A DNA stretch of 32,050 nucleotides from Thioalkalivibrio sp. (GTDB lineage Bacteria; Pseudomonadota; Gammaproteobacteria; SpSt-1174), in the NCBI GenBank assembly GCA_011046015.1, contig DSBO01000168.1, positions 1 through 32,050 of the forward strand, in the 5' to 3' direction. Numbering within the stretch: position 1 is the first letter of the stretch; every line of letters starts with the position of its first letter. Positions 9,074-19,391 of this stretch are shown in pieces. Position numbers and translations under genes: made by a program. Below the pieces are notes generated by a model that ran no database searches, was not told the origin of the DNA, and saw only the letters and a program-made list of their open reading frames with translations.

Positions 9074-9914
9074 CTACATCACTCACCATCTGACCAATCT
9101 CACCTTTGGTCAGCGCGCCGACGGCAGCTGGGGCTTTGCGCACAGTGCCGAACAAGCCGCGGAAATGGGCTTCTGGGCGATCAACGTCGACTCGATGGGC
9201 TGGTCCATCCTGCTGGGCGTTTTGTTCATCTGGTTGTTCCGCAAGGCCGCGAAGAGCGCCACCTCCGACAATCCCGGCAAGCTGCAGAACTTCGTCGAAT
9301 GGATCGTCGAATTCATCGACAGCAGTGTCCGTGGCTCATTCTCCGCCAAGAACGATCTGGTCGCGCCGCTCGCGCTCACGATCTTCATCTGGGTCTTCAT
9401 GATGAATTTCATGGACCTCATCGCCGTCGACCTGCTGCCGTGGCTCGCGCAGCTCTTTGCCGAGCACGTGCTCGGTGCCGACCCGCATCACGTCTACTTC
9501 AAGGTCGTCCCGACGACTGATCCGAACATCACCTTCGGCCTGGCCCTGGGCGTGTTCGTGCTGATGCTCTACTACAGCATCAAGATCAAGGGTGTCGGCG
9601 GCTTCTTCGGCGAGCTGGCCTTCCAGCCGTTCGGCAAGCTTGGCATGCCCGTCAACCTGCTGCTCGAGGGCGTGTCGCTGATTTCCAAGCCGGTGTCGCT
9701 CGCACTGCGACTCTTCGGCAACATGTATGCGGGTGAGGTCATCTTCATCCTGATCGCCATCATGTACAGCGCCGGCTGGGCCCTGGGCATCTTTGGCGGC
9801 TTCCTGCAGCTTGGCTGGGCCATTTTCCACATCCTGATCATCACCCTGCAGGCGTTCATCTTCATGACGCTGACCATCGTGTATCTGGATATGGCTCACC
9901 AGGAACATCACTAG
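9042..9914 (+). CDS. atpB: F1Fo ATP synthase subunit a
   Basis: Subunit a forms the two proton half-channels beside the c-ring. The 290-residue protein is slightly longer than E. coli AtpB (271), mainly in the periplasmic loop around ADPHHVYFKVVPTTDPNITFG (about 146-166). The essential arginine lies in SLALRLFGNMYAGE (Arg about 223), and the C-terminal helices HILIITLQAFIFMTLTIVYL are typical. The ATG at 9042 lies inside the atpI 3' end, and the MASGETLTSGSYITHHLTNLTFG start resembles gammaproteobacterial homologues. The next gene, atpE, follows after 35 bp. Confidence 0.97.
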   Translation: MASGETLTSGSYITHHLTNLTFGQRADGSWGFAHSAEQAAEMGFWAINVDSMGWSILLGVLFIWLFRKAAKSATSDNPGKLQNFVEWIVEFIDSSVRGSFSAKNDLVAPLALTIFIWVFMMNFMDLIAVDLLPWLAQLFAEHVLGADPHHVYFKVVPTTDPNITFGLALGVFVLMLYYSIKIKGVGGFFGELAFQPFGKLGMPVNLLLEGVSLISKPVSLALRLFGNMYAGEVIFILIAIMYSAGWALGIFGGFLQLGWAIFHILIITLQAFIFMTLTIVYLDMAHQEHH

Positions 9915-9949
9915 TTTCGTTTTTAACCTTTGATTAGGGGGAATACCTA

Positions 9950-10192
9950 ATGGAAATGGCAACTGCACTTCTCTACATTGCCGGTGGTCTGATGATGGGT
10001 CTGGGCGCCCTGGGTGCCGCGGTTGGTATCGGTATCCTGGGTGGTCGTTTCCTGGAAGGCGCTGCGCGTCAGCCGGAACTGATCCCGATGCTGCGTACCC
10101 AGTTCTTCATCGTCATGGGTCTGGTTGACGCCGTGCCGATGATCGCGGTCGGTATCTCCCTGTACGTTCTGTTCGCTGTGGTTGGTGGCTAA
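9950..10192 (+). CDS. atpE: F1Fo ATP synthase subunit c
   Basis: Subunit c is the proton-carrying rotor ring. The 80-residue hairpin has two membrane helices (about 7-31 and 52-77) around the polar loop ARQPEL (39-44). The ion-binding carboxylate is Asp60 in GLVDAVPMIAVG, as in E. coli Asp61. The Gln/Glu/Ser-Thr set of sodium-type c subunits is not seen, so the enzyme should be proton-coupled. A very strong AGGGGG ribosome site (9936-9941) fits the high copy number of this subunit. ATG 9950 is preferred; ATG 9956 would remove only two residues. A stem-loop follows the stop codon. Confidence 0.98.
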   Translation: MEMATALLYIAGGLMMGLGALGAAVGIGILGGRFLEGAARQPELIPMLRTQFFIVMGLVDAVPMIAVGISLYVLFAVVGG

Positions 10193-10197
10193 GCCTG

Positions 10198-10213
10198 AAC
10201 GAAAGGGTTCGTT
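10198..10213 (+). other. Intercistronic stem-loop after atpE
   Basis: Perfect 6-bp hairpin AACGAA-AGGG-TTCGTT beginning five bases after the atpE stop. No T-run follows, so it is not a terminator; mRNA 3'-end stabilisation or processing is a possible role. The structure is seen in sequence and the role is inferred. Confidence 0.5.
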
Positions 10214-10244
10214 GCTCTAACAGCCAAAACCACGAGGTACCGGC

Positions 10245-10715
10245 ATGAATTTCAACGCTACACTGATCGGCCAGATGATCACCTTCGCGGTGTTCGTGTG
10301 GTTTGTCATGAAGTTTGTGTGGCCGCCGCTCATCAACGCGCTCAACGAGCGTCGGGCGAAGATCGCTGACGGGCTTGCTGCTGCAGAAAAGGGCAAGCAC
10401 GAGCAGGAACTCGCCAAGAAACGCGCCACCGAGCAGCTTCAAGAGGCCAAGCAGCAAGCGGCCGAAATCATCTCGCAAGCCCAGAAGCGTGCGAATGAGA
10501 TCGTCGAAGAGGCCAAGGGTGCGGCTCGTACCGAAGGTGAGCGCATCAAGGAGGCGGCCAGGGCCGAGATCGATCAGGAAGTCAACCGCGCGAAGGAACA
10601 GTTGCGCGGCCAGGTCTCCACGATCGCTCTTGCTGGCGCCGAGAAGGTGCTGAAGAAAGAAATCGACGCTAAGGCTCACAGCCAGGTGCTGGACGAGCTC
10701 GTCGCACAAATCTAG
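10245..10715 (+). CDS. atpF: F1Fo ATP synthase subunit b
   Basis: Subunit b is the peripheral stator stalk. The 156-residue length equals the E. coli protein. One N-terminal membrane helix (about residues 5-27, MNFNATLIGQMITFAVFVW onwards) is followed by a long, uninterrupted Ala/Glu/Lys/Gln-rich helix of right-handed coiled-coil character and a C-terminal delta-binding segment. The ATG at 10245 follows a GAGG ribosome site. Only 10 bp separate it from atpH. Confidence 0.97.
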   Translation: MNFNATLIGQMITFAVFVWFVMKFVWPPLINALNERRAKIADGLAAAEKGKHEQELAKKRATEQLQEAKQQAAEIISQAQKRANEIVEEAKGAARTEGERIKEAARAEIDQEVNRAKEQLRGQVSTIALAGAEKVLKKEIDAKAHSQVLDELVAQI

Positions 10716-10725
10716 GTAGCTCACG

Positions 10726-11262
10726 ATGTCTGAAATCACCACCGCCGCGCGGCCCTATGCGCGCGCTGCTTTCGAGGTCGCAAAGGAAAAGGGCACGCTG
10801 CAGGTCTGGAGTGACCAGCTGGCCTTCATGGCCGCGGTTGCCAACGATCCGCAGATGCGCGCCGTGCTGGACAGTCCCGCGCTGACCCGTACCCAACGCG
10901 CCGATCTGATGATCAGCGTGTGTGGTGACCACATCGACGACCAGGCCAAGAACCTGGTCAAGCTGCTGGCCGAGAACGGCCGTCTCGTCGTCCTGACGGA
11001 AATCGCCGCGCTGTACGAAGTGATGCGCGCCGATGCCGAAGGGTCGGTCGAGGCCGAAGTGATCTCGGCCCAGGATGTAAGCGACGCGCAGCTGGCGAAA
11101 ATAGCTGAAGCGCTCAAGGGTCGCCTGGGACGTGAGGTGAAACTCACGACGCGCATCGATGACTCGCTCATCGGCGGCGCGATTATCCGCGCAGGTGATT
11201 TGGTGATTGATGGTTCGATTCGGGGCCGACTGGCAAAGCTGACCGGCGCCCTGAGCCGCTAA
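10726..11262 (+). CDS. atpH: F1Fo ATP synthase subunit delta
   Basis: Subunit delta (OSCP) joins the b-dimer stalk to the top of the F1 head. The 178-residue protein starts with the typical PYARAAFEVAKEKG segment. It has an N-terminal six-helix bundle and a C-terminal part with the conserved SLIGGAIIRAGDLVIDGSIRG signature (about 147-167). It sits in the expected atpF–atpH–atpA order, 13 bp before atpA. Confidence 0.97.
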   Translation: MSEITTAARPYARAAFEVAKEKGTLQVWSDQLAFMAAVANDPQMRAVLDSPALTRTQRADLMISVCGDHIDDQAKNLVKLLAENGRLVVLTEIAALYEVMRADAEGSVEAEVISAQDVSDAQLAKIAEALKGRLGREVKLTTRIDDSLIGGAIIRAGDLVIDGSIRGRLAKLTGALSR

Positions 11263-11275
11263 GAGGATACAGACT

Positions 11276-12817
<1,542 letters not shown>

Positions 12818-12828
12818 CTGAAATCCGC

Positions 12829-12851
12829 GGGCCCGGGAACCATCCGGGCCC
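12829..12851 (+). other. Intercistronic stem-loop after atpA
   Basis: Perfect 8-bp GC stem (GGGCCCGG and CCGGGCCC) with a 7-nt loop GAACCAT, 11 bp after the atpA stop. The next bases (TGTTCGCGG) lack a T-run, so complete termination is unlikely. Partial termination, RNase protection of upstream atpA mRNA or processing are the likely options. Confidence 0.55.
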
Positions 12852-12885
12852 TGTTCGCGGCCGCAACGTTTGAGGCTTTACTGAT

Positions 12886-13746
12886 ATGGCAGGCGCAAAA
12901 GAGATCCGCACCCAGATCAAGAGTATCCAGAATACTCAGAAGATCACCAAGGCGATGGAAATGGTCGCCGCGTCCAAGATGCGCAGAGCGCAGGACCGGA
13001 TGGCGGCCACCAAGCCGTACGCGGAAAAGATGCGCAACGTGATTGGCCACCTGGCCATGGCGCATCCCGAGTACAAGCATCCGTTCCTGATCGAGCGCGA
13101 AGCCAAGCGCGTCGGTTTCATCATCGTGTCCTCGGACCGTGGTCTGTGCGGCGGCCTGAACATCAATCTGTTCAAGCAGGCCGTGCTGGCGATGAAGGAA
13201 TGGCAGCAGAAGGGTGTCGAGATTGACCTCGTCCTGATCGGTCAGAAGGCCAGCCAGTTCTTCAAGCGCATGGGTGGCAACGTCCTTGGCCAGGTGACCC
13301 ACCTGGGTGACCGTCCGCACCTGTCCGATCTGATCGGCAGCGTGAAGGTCATGCTCGATGGTTACACCGAAGGCCGGATCGACCGCCTCTTCCTGGTGGA
13401 AAACGAGTTCGTCAACACCATGACCCAGAAGCCGCGCGTCAGCACCCTGCTGCCGATCGCCGCCTCCGGGGAAGAAGAGCTCAAGCACCACTGGGATTAC
13501 ATCTACGAACCGGATGCGCAGGATGTCCTCGACGGGCTGCTGATGCGCTACGTGGAATCGCAGGTGTATCAGTCCGTGGTCGAAAACGTTGCCTGTGAAA
13601 TGGCGGCGCGAATGATTGCTATGAAATCTGCCACCGACAACGCGGGCGAGCTCATTGGCGATCTTAAGCTGGTGTACAACAAGGCACGCCAGGCGGCAAT
13701 TACCCAAGAAATTTCCGAGATCGTGAGCGGCGCCGCTGCGGTGTAA
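12886..13746 (+). CDS. atpG: F1 ATP synthase subunit gamma
   Basis: Subunit gamma is the central rotor shaft. The 286-residue length is close to E. coli (287). Conserved N-terminal segments AGAKEIRTQIKSIQNTQKIT and KAMEMVAASKMRRAQ form the first coiled-coil strand. The middle domain has SSDRGLCGGLN. The C-terminal strand contains SATDNAGELIGDL and the terminal KARQAAITQEISEIVSGA. All rotor contacts expected are present, with no sign of insertion. atpD follows after 43 bp. Confidence 0.98.
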   Translation: MAGAKEIRTQIKSIQNTQKITKAMEMVAASKMRRAQDRMAATKPYAEKMRNVIGHLAMAHPEYKHPFLIEREAKRVGFIIVSSDRGLCGGLNINLFKQAVLAMKEWQQKGVEIDLVLIGQKASQFFKRMGGNVLGQVTHLGDRPHLSDLIGSVKVMLDGYTEGRIDRLFLVENEFVNTMTQKPRVSTLLPIAASGEEELKHHWDYIYEPDAQDVLDGLLMRYVESQVYQSVVENVACEMAARMIAMKSATDNAGELIGDLKLVYNKARQAAITQEISEIVSGAAAV

Positions 13747-13789
13747 CGCGGTCGGTACTGAATTCGAATTGAGTTAAGAGGATCAGACC

Positions 13790-15178
13790 ATGAGTTCTGG
13801 AAACATCGTAGAAATCATCGGCGCGGTGGTAGACGTGGAATTCCCGCGGGATTCCGTGCCCAAGGTCTACGACGCACTGAAAGTCGACGAGATGGGCCTT
13901 ACCCTGGAAGTCCAGCAGCAGCTGGGCGACGGGATCGTGCGCACCATCGCCATGGGCGCCTCCGACGGCCTGAAGCGTGGTCTGAAGGTGTCCAACACCG
14001 GCGCCCCGATCAGCGTGCCGGTCGGTAACGGCACCCTGGGTCGCATCATGGACGTGCTCGGCAACCCGGTGGACGAAGCCGGTCCGGTCGACACCAAGGA
14101 GACCTGGCCGATCCACCGCAAGCCGCCGGCCTATGAAGATCAGGCGGCCAGCGTCGAGATCCTCGAAACCGGCGTCAAGGTCATCGACCTCGTCATGCCG
14201 ATCGCCAAGGGCGGCAAGGTCGGCCTCTTCGGCGGCGCGGGCGTGGGCAAGACCGTTACCCTGATGGAGCTCATCAACAACATCGCCGTGCAGCAGGAAG
14301 GTCTTTCCGTGTTCGCGGGCGTCGGTGAGCGTACCCGTGAAGGTAACGACTTCTACTACGAAATGAAGGAAGCCGGCGTTCTGGACAAGGTGGCCATGGT
14401 GTACGGCCAGATGAACGAGCCGCCGGGCAACCGTCTGCGCGTGGCGCTCTCCGGTCTGACCATGGCCGAGTACTTCCGTGAGGAAGGCCGCGACGTGCTG
14501 ATGTTCATCGACAACATCTACCGTTACACTCTGGCCGGTACCGAAGTGTCCGCGCTGCTGGGCCGTATGCCGTCAGCGGTGGGTTACCAGCCGACCCTGG
14601 CAGAGGAAATGGGTGTTCTGCAGGAACGCATCACCTCCACCAAGACCGGTTCGATCACCTCCTTCCAGGCCGTTTACGTGCCGGCGGATGACTTGACCGA
14701 CCCCTCGCCGGCCACCACCTTCGCGCATCTGGACGCGACCCTGGTGCTCTCGCGTAACATCGCCGAGCTGGGTATCTACCCGGCGGTGGATCCGCTGGAT
14801 TCGACCTCGCGTCAGCTCGATCCGCAGATCATCGGTAACGAGCACTACGAAGTGGCCCGCGGCGTGCAGGGTACCCTGCAGCGCTACAAGGAGCTGAAGG
14901 ACATCATCGCGATTCTCGGTATGGACGAACTGTCCGAGGAAGACAAGCTGACCGTGGCTCGCGCGCGCAAGATCCAGCGCTACCTGTCGCAGCCGTTCTT
15001 CGTCGCCGAAGTCTTCACCGGCGCCCCGGGCAAGTATGTCGGCCTGAAGGACACCATCCGCGGCTTCAAGGCCATCCTGGACGGTGAATACGACCATCTG
15101 CCGGAGCAGGCCTTCTACATGGTCGGTCCGATCGAGGAAGCGGTCGAGAAGGCCGAGAAGATGAAGGCCAAGGCCTGA
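13790..15178 (+). CDS. atpD: F1 ATP synthase subunit beta
   Basis: Subunit beta carries the catalytic sites. The 462-residue protein has the P-loop GGAGVGKT (148-155), the catalytic glutamate in GVGERTREG (Glu180), the Walker B aspartate in VLMFIDNIYRYT, and the DELSEEDKLTVARARKIQRY region (DELSEED catch-loop) in the C-terminal domain. Sequence is very close to the E. coli protein in the core, so it is a standard proton-type F-ATPase rather than an N-ATPase. The ATG at 13790 follows AAGAGG. Confidence 0.99.
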   Translation: MSSGNIVEIIGAVVDVEFPRDSVPKVYDALKVDEMGLTLEVQQQLGDGIVRTIAMGASDGLKRGLKVSNTGAPISVPVGNGTLGRIMDVLGNPVDEAGPVDTKETWPIHRKPPAYEDQAASVEILETGVKVIDLVMPIAKGGKVGLFGGAGVGKTVTLMELINNIAVQQEGLSVFAGVGERTREGNDFYYEMKEAGVLDKVAMVYGQMNEPPGNRLRVALSGLTMAEYFREEGRDVLMFIDNIYRYTLAGTEVSALLGRMPSAVGYQPTLAEEMGVLQERITSTKTGSITSFQAVYVPADDLTDPSPATTFAHLDATLVLSRNIAELGIYPAVDPLDSTSRQLDPQIIGNEHYEVARGVQGTLQRYKELKDIIAILGMDELSEEDKLTVARARKIQRYLSQPFFVAEVFTGAPGKYVGLKDTIRGFKAILDGEYDHLPEQAFYMVGPIEEAVEKAEKMKAKA

Positions 15179-15209
15179 TTCCGAGGCTAAACCGAACAGA
15201 GGCTAGAAT

Positions 15210-15638
15210 ATGGCTATGACCATGCACGTAGACATTGTAAGCGCTGAGGAGTCGATCTTCTCCGGTACTGTCGAAGAGCTCTACGCCCCGGGTGAGATGG
15301 GTGAGCTCGGGATCTTCCCGCGCCACACCCAGCTCGTCACGCGTCTGAAGCCTGGCGAAGTCCGTGTGAAGCGGGAAGGTCAGTCGGAACTGGAGCTTTA
15401 TTTCGTCTCCGGCGGGATTCTCGAGGTTCAGCCGCACGTGGTGACTGTGCTTGCCGACACCGCCGTGCGCGCCAAGGACCTCGACGAGGCCGCCGCCCTG
15501 GAAGCGAAGAAGCAGGCCGAAGAGGCCCTCGCCGACAAGAAGGCCGACTTCGACTATGCCAAGGCCCAGACCGAGCTGGCTGAAGCGGTTGCCCAGCTGC
15601 GCACGATCCAGAAGATCCGCAAGCAGGGTGGTCAGTAA
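15210..15638 (+). CDS. atpC: F1 ATP synthase subunit epsilon
   Basis: Subunit epsilon is part of the rotor foot and inhibits ATP hydrolysis in its extended form. The 142-residue protein has the N-terminal beta-sandwich (FSGTVEELYAPGEMGELGIFPRHTQLVT) and a C-terminal two-helix hairpin rich in Ala/Glu/Lys (about 90-140). The ATG at 15210 follows GAGGCTAGAAT; a second in-frame ATG lies four codons later. The sequence GAGGCTA occurs twice just upstream (15183-15189 and 15199-15205). A clear terminator follows, ending the operon. Confidence 0.96.
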   Translation: MAMTMHVDIVSAEESIFSGTVEELYAPGEMGELGIFPRHTQLVTRLKPGEVRVKREGQSELELYFVSGGILEVQPHVVTVLADTAVRAKDLDEAAALEAKKQAEEALADKKADFDYAKAQTELAEAVAQLRTIQKIRKQGGQ

Positions 15639-15666
15639 GCAGCCGGCCTTGTGGCATCAGGCAGCG

Positions 15667-15695
15667 AAAAGGCAGCTTCGGCTGCCTTTTCTTTT
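15667..15695 (+). terminator. Rho-independent terminator of the atp operon
   Basis: A 10-bp stem (AAAAGGCAGC and GCTGCCTTTT) closed by a UUCG tetraloop and followed by CTTTT, 28 bp after the atpC stop. UUCG loops are exceptionally stable, and the arms include the A- and T-runs typical of an efficient intrinsic terminator. Confidence 0.9.
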
Positions 15696-15711
15696 GGTCG
15701 TCGGTATGCCA

Positions 15712-15740
15712 TGGACGCACCGTTCCGATACGCCGATAAT
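15712..15740 (+). promoter_or_regulatory. Possible sigma-70 promoter of glmU-glmS
   Basis: TGGACG (4/6) at 15712-15717, a 17-bp spacer, and GATAAT (5/6) at 15735-15740. It lies between the atp terminator and the glmU ATG at 15768, where an independent promoter would be expected. The -35 match is only fair. Confidence 0.45.
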
Positions 15741-15767
15741 GACCCCGAGTCTTCGAACCGATCCGCC

Positions 15768-17141
15768 ATGAATCTCGCTGTCGTCATACTCGCCGCCGGA
15801 CAGGGCACGCGCATGCGCTCCCGGCTGCCCAAGGTGCTGCAGCCGCTTGCCGGCCGCCCGCTGCTCGATCATGTCATCGGGCGTGCCCGTGCGCTCGAGC
15901 CGGCCGCTATCCATGTGGTCTACGGCCACGGTGCCGACGCGGTGCAGGCTGCGTTCGCCCACCAGGACGACCTGCTTTGGGAACTCCAGGCCGAGCAGCT
16001 CGGCACGGGTCACGCGGTGGCCCAGGCGCTGCCCGGCATCCGGGACGAGGACGTCGTGCTGGTACTGTACGGTGACGTCCCGCTCACGGCCCCGGCCACG
16101 CTGGAACGCCTGATCCATGCCCTCGAGGCTCATGCGCTTGCGCTTCTCACGGTCAACCTTGCTGATCCCACGGGGTATGGGCGCATCCTGCGTGATGATG
16201 CCGGCGCGGTGGAGCGCATCGTCGAGGAGAAGGATGCCTCCCCCATCGAGCGGCGCATCCATGAGGTGAACACCGGCATCCTCGCCGCGCACGCCGGCGA
16301 TCTGCGTCGCTGGCTGTCGGCCGTGGATGCGGACAACGCGCAGGGCGAGTACTACCTCACCGACTGTGTCGGCCTGGCCGCGGCCGAGGGCGGCACGGTG
16401 CAGGCGCTCGCCTGCCACCACCCCATCGAGGTGATGGGGGTGAACGACAAGGCACAGCTCGCGCGCCTGGAACGCGACTGGCAGCGTCAGCTAGCCCATG
16501 AGCTGATGGACGCTGGCGCCACGCTCATCGATCCCGCACGCCTGGACATCCGCGGCAGCGTCGAGGTGGGCCGCGACGTCCTGATCGAGCCCAACGTGCT
16601 CTTCGAGGGGCGCGTGGTGCTCGGCGAGGGGGTCGTCGTCGGGCCCGGCTGCGTGCTGCGCGACTGCACCGTCGAGGACGGCACGCGGATCGACGCCCAC
16701 TGCGTGATCGACCAGGCGCACATCGGACCGGAGTGCCGTATCGGTCCCTTTGCGCGCATCCGCCCCGAGACGCGACTGGCCGGCCATGCCCATGTCGGCA
16801 ATTTCGTCGAGATCAAGAAGTCCGAGATCGGGGAAGGCAGCAAGATCAATCACCTGAGCTATGTCGGCGACAGCCGTGTGGGCGCACGCGTCAACATCGG
16901 CGCGGGTACCATCACCTGCAACTACGATGGCGCCCGCAAGCATCGCACCGTGATCGGCGACGACGCCTTCATCGGTTCAGACACCCAGCTGGTTGCCCCG
17001 GTGACGGTCGGGCGCGGTGCCACCATCGGCGCCGGATCGACCATCACCCGCGATGCCCCCGAGGACGCGCTCACCCTGAGTCGGGCGAAGCAGCTTACCC
17101 TCAAGGGCTGGCAACGGCCCAGCAAGCAGGACAAGGACTAG
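15768..17141 (+). CDS. glmU: Bifunctional GlcN-1-P acetyltransferase / GlcNAc-1-P uridyltransferase GlmU
   Basis: GlmU makes UDP-GlcNAc, the precursor of peptidoglycan and lipopolysaccharide, from glucosamine-1-phosphate, acetyl-CoA and UTP. The 457-residue protein begins with the uridyltransferase signature LAAGQGTRMRSRLPKVLQPL (8-27), with VLYGDVPL and EVNTGI in the same domain. From about residue 250 it continues as a left-handed beta-helix of hexapeptide repeats, including VGNFVEIKKSEIGEGSK and GAGTITCNYDGARKH of the acetyltransferase site. The start at 15768 matches homologues. The in-frame ATG at 15711 would add 19 residues and overlap the candidate promoter. glmS follows after 3 bp. 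Confidence 0.98.
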   Translation: MNLAVVILAAGQGTRMRSRLPKVLQPLAGRPLLDHVIGRARALEPAAIHVVYGHGADAVQAAFAHQDDLLWELQAEQLGTGHAVAQALPGIRDEDVVLVLYGDVPLTAPATLERLIHALEAHALALLTVNLADPTGYGRILRDDAGAVERIVEEKDASPIERRIHEVNTGILAAHAGDLRRWLSAVDADNAQGEYYLTDCVGLAAAEGGTVQALACHHPIEVMGVNDKAQLARLERDWQRQLAHELMDAGATLIDPARLDIRGSVEVGRDVLIEPNVLFEGRVVLGEGVVVGPGCVLRDCTVEDGTRIDAHCVIDQAHIGPECRIGPFARIRPETRLAGHAHVGNFVEIKKSEIGEGSKINHLSYVGDSRVGARVNIGAGTITCNYDGARKHRTVIGDDAFIGSDTQLVAPVTVGRGATIGAGSTITRDAPEDALTLSRAKQLTLKGWQRPSKQDKD

Positions 17142-17144
17142 ACC

Positions 17145-18977
17145 ATGTGCGGAATCGTCGGTGCCGTCGCCCAGCGCGACGTGGCCCCCATCCTGCTCGA
17201 AGGCCTGCGGCGTCTCGAGTACCGCGGCTATGACTCCGCCGGTATGGCCGTGCTCGGTGCCGATGGCCCCTTCGCACGGCACCGCCGCGTCGGCAAGGTG
17301 GCGGAACTGGCCGAGGCGTTGTCCACCGCGCCGCTGCCCGGCAGTACCGGCGTGGCGCATACCCGCTGGGCCACCCACGGCGTGCCCACCGAGCGCAACG
17401 CCCACCCGCACATCTGCAACGACCGCGTCGCCGTGGTCCACAACGGCATCATCGAGAACCACGCCGAACTGCGCGCGCGCCAGCTCGAACAGGGCTATCG
17501 ATTCACATCCGACACGGACACCGAGGTGGTCGCCCACCAGGTGGTGCATTACCTCGATCAGGGCCTCGACCTGCTCGCGGCCGTGGCGCGTGCCGCGGCT
17601 GACCTCAAGGGGGCCTATGCCCTGGGCGTGGTTCACGTCGAGGAGCCCGGCCGCCTGGTCGCCGCGCGCCATGGCAGCCCGCTGGTGCTCGGTGTGGGTA
17701 TCGGCGAGAACTTCATCGCCTCTGACGTGCAAGCCCTCCTGCCCGTCACCCAGCGTTTCATCTACCTGGAGAATGGGGACATCGCCGACGTGCGCCGCGA
17801 CGCCGTGCAGGTCTACGACCAGGCCCTCGCCCCCGTGTCCCGGCCGGTGCGGGAGACGCAGCTCACCGCCCAGGCCGCCGACCGCGGTGCCTACCGGCAT
17901 TACATGCTCAAGGAGATCTTCGAGCAGCCGCGCGCCATCGCGGACACCCTGGAGGGGCGCATCGTCGACGGCCGCATCCCGGATGCCATCCTCGGACCCG
18001 GGGCCGACGCCCTGCTCGACCAGGTGCGTGCGGTGCAGATCGTGGCCTGCGGCACCAGCTACCATGCCGGACTCGTCGCCCGCTACTGGTTCGAGGCCGT
18101 GGCCGGCGTGCCGTGCCAGGTCGAGGTCGCCAGCGAGTTTCGTTACCGCTCCCACGTCGTGCAGGACGGAACCCTGTTCATCACCATCTCCCAGTCGGGC
18201 GAGACCGCCGACACGCTGGCCGCGCTGCTCGATACCCGGGGGCAGGGTTATCTCGGCTCCGTGGCCATCTGCAACGTACCCGAAAGCTCGCTGGTGCGCG
18301 AATCGGACTACGCCCTGATGACGCACGCCGGCCCGGAGATCGGGGTGGCGTCGACGAAGGCCTTTACCACCCAGCTCGTCGCCCTGCTCCTGCTGGTGCT
18401 CATCGTGGGCCGCCGCCACCGCCTCGCCGCCGACGAGGAGCAGCGCCTGGTGCGCGAACTCGAGGCCGTGCCGGGCCGCATCGAGGCCGTGCTCCAGCTC
18501 GACCCGGCCATCGAGGAATTCGCACGCCACTTCGCCCAGCGCCACCATGCACTGTTTCTCGGGCGTGGCACCCAGTACCCGGTGGCCATGGAGGGGGCGC
18601 TCAAGCTCAAGGAGATCTCCTACATCCACGCCGAGGCCTATCCTGCCGGCGAACTCAAGCACGGTCCGCTCGCGCTGGTCGACGAGGAGATGCCGGTGAT
18701 CGCCGTGGCGCCCTCGGGCGAGCTGCTGGAAAAGCTCCTGTCGAATCTCGAGGAGGTGCGCGCACGCGGCGGCGAGCTGCTGGTCTTTGCCGACCAGCGC
18801 GGCGCGTTTCGTGGCCGCGACGGCATCGCGGTGCTCGACGTGGTCCCCGTGGAGGAGACCACGGCGCCGATCGTCTACACCGTGCCGCTGCAGCTGCTGG
18901 CCTACCACACGGCGGTGATGAAGGGCACCGACGTTGACCAGCCGCGTAACCTCGCCAAGTCCGTCACCGTCGAGTAA
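17145..18977 (+). CDS. glmS: Glutamine–fructose-6-phosphate aminotransferase (isomerising) GlmS
   Basis: GlmS makes glucosamine-6-phosphate from fructose-6-phosphate and glutamine, the first committed step to UDP-GlcNAc. The 610-residue protein has the N-terminal nucleophile Cys2 (MCGIVGA) and the glutaminase motifs RRLEYRGYDSAG, HTRWATHG and HNGIIENH. Two SIS sugar-isomerase domains follow (about 285-425 and 455-600; TFITISQSGETADT and ALKLKEISYIHAEAYPAGELKHGP). It ends with the conserved AKSVTVE tail. It forms a two-gene unit with glmU. No glmS ribozyme is expected or seen, since only 3 bp separate the two genes. Confidence 0.98.
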   Translation: MCGIVGAVAQRDVAPILLEGLRRLEYRGYDSAGMAVLGADGPFARHRRVGKVAELAEALSTAPLPGSTGVAHTRWATHGVPTERNAHPHICNDRVAVVHNGIIENHAELRARQLEQGYRFTSDTDTEVVAHQVVHYLDQGLDLLAAVARAAADLKGAYALGVVHVEEPGRLVAARHGSPLVLGVGIGENFIASDVQALLPVTQRFIYLENGDIADVRRDAVQVYDQALAPVSRPVRETQLTAQAADRGAYRHYMLKEIFEQPRAIADTLEGRIVDGRIPDAILGPGADALLDQVRAVQIVACGTSYHAGLVARYWFEAVAGVPCQVEVASEFRYRSHVVQDGTLFITISQSGETADTLAALLDTRGQGYLGSVAICNVPESSLVRESDYALMTHAGPEIGVASTKAFTTQLVALLLLVLIVGRRHRLAADEEQRLVRELEAVPGRIEAVLQLDPAIEEFARHFAQRHHALFLGRGTQYPVAMEGALKLKEISYIHAEAYPAGELKHGPLALVDEEMPVIAVAPSGELLEKLLSNLEEVRARGGELLVFADQRGAFRGRDGIAVLDVVPVEETTAPIVYTVPLQLLAYHTAVMKGTDVDQPRNLAKSVTVE

Positions 18978-18979
18978 TT

Positions 18980-19006
18980 CCCAGCGCCCCGCTGGGGCTT
19001 TGTTGT
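18980..19006 (+). terminator. Possible terminator after glmS
   Basis: A 6-bp stem (CCCAGC and GCTGGG) with the 5-nt loop GCCCC starts just after the glmS stop and is followed by GCTTTGTTGT. The T-run is interrupted, so this is a moderate candidate. Confidence 0.5.
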
Positions 19007-19068
19007 GCAGGCCCCTTGACTCGTGTACCTTTAGCGCGCGAAAAATCTGGTGCTTTGAGGTATCCGAG

Positions 19069-19365
19069 ATGGAAAAGACTGAACTGAACAAACGCTGCGT
19101 CGAGCTGTACAACCACCCGCGTGTGCGCAACATGATGTGGAACGCCCGCATGTTCTGGGACTTCGGCCGCAAGCTGAACCCGACGAACGAGGAGCTGACC
19201 ACCCCGCGCGTCGACCTCTGCGAGCTGGAGGTCATGCTCTCCGCCGCCGCCTGGAGCGAGTCCCAGTGCGCCGCCGACCTCAACAGCCGCAACCCGGGCC
19301 GTGCCGACTTCATCCGTCGCGCCGTCCAGAGCGGTCAGCGTCCGGTCCTGGCGCGCGTCGCCTGA
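19069..19365 (+). CDS. Conserved-looking hypothetical protein of 98 residues
   Basis: I do not recognise this protein. It is soluble, with no signal peptide or membrane helix. The N-terminal half is basic and rich in aromatic residues (RNMMWNARMFWDFGRKL, about 20-36), the middle has an acidic stretch ending in a helix-like DLCELEVMLSAAAW (49-62), and the tail is Arg-rich. It has cysteines at 10, 51 and 67, which do not form a CxxC motif. A good GAGG ribosome site eight bases before the ATG, strong G/C third-position codon bias and its own strong downstream terminator argue that it is a real, expressed gene. It stands as a single transcription unit between glmS and yajL. The upstream TTGACT at 19016-19021 could be a -35 element, but no good -10 matches it. 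Function unknown. Confidence 0.75.
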   Translation: MEKTELNKRCVELYNHPRVRNMMWNARMFWDFGRKLNPTNEELTTPRVDLCELEVMLSAAAWSESQCAADLNSRNPGRADFIRRAVQSGQRPVLARVA

Positions 19366-19391
19366 TCGGCTCGCCATTCGGCGGGAACGTC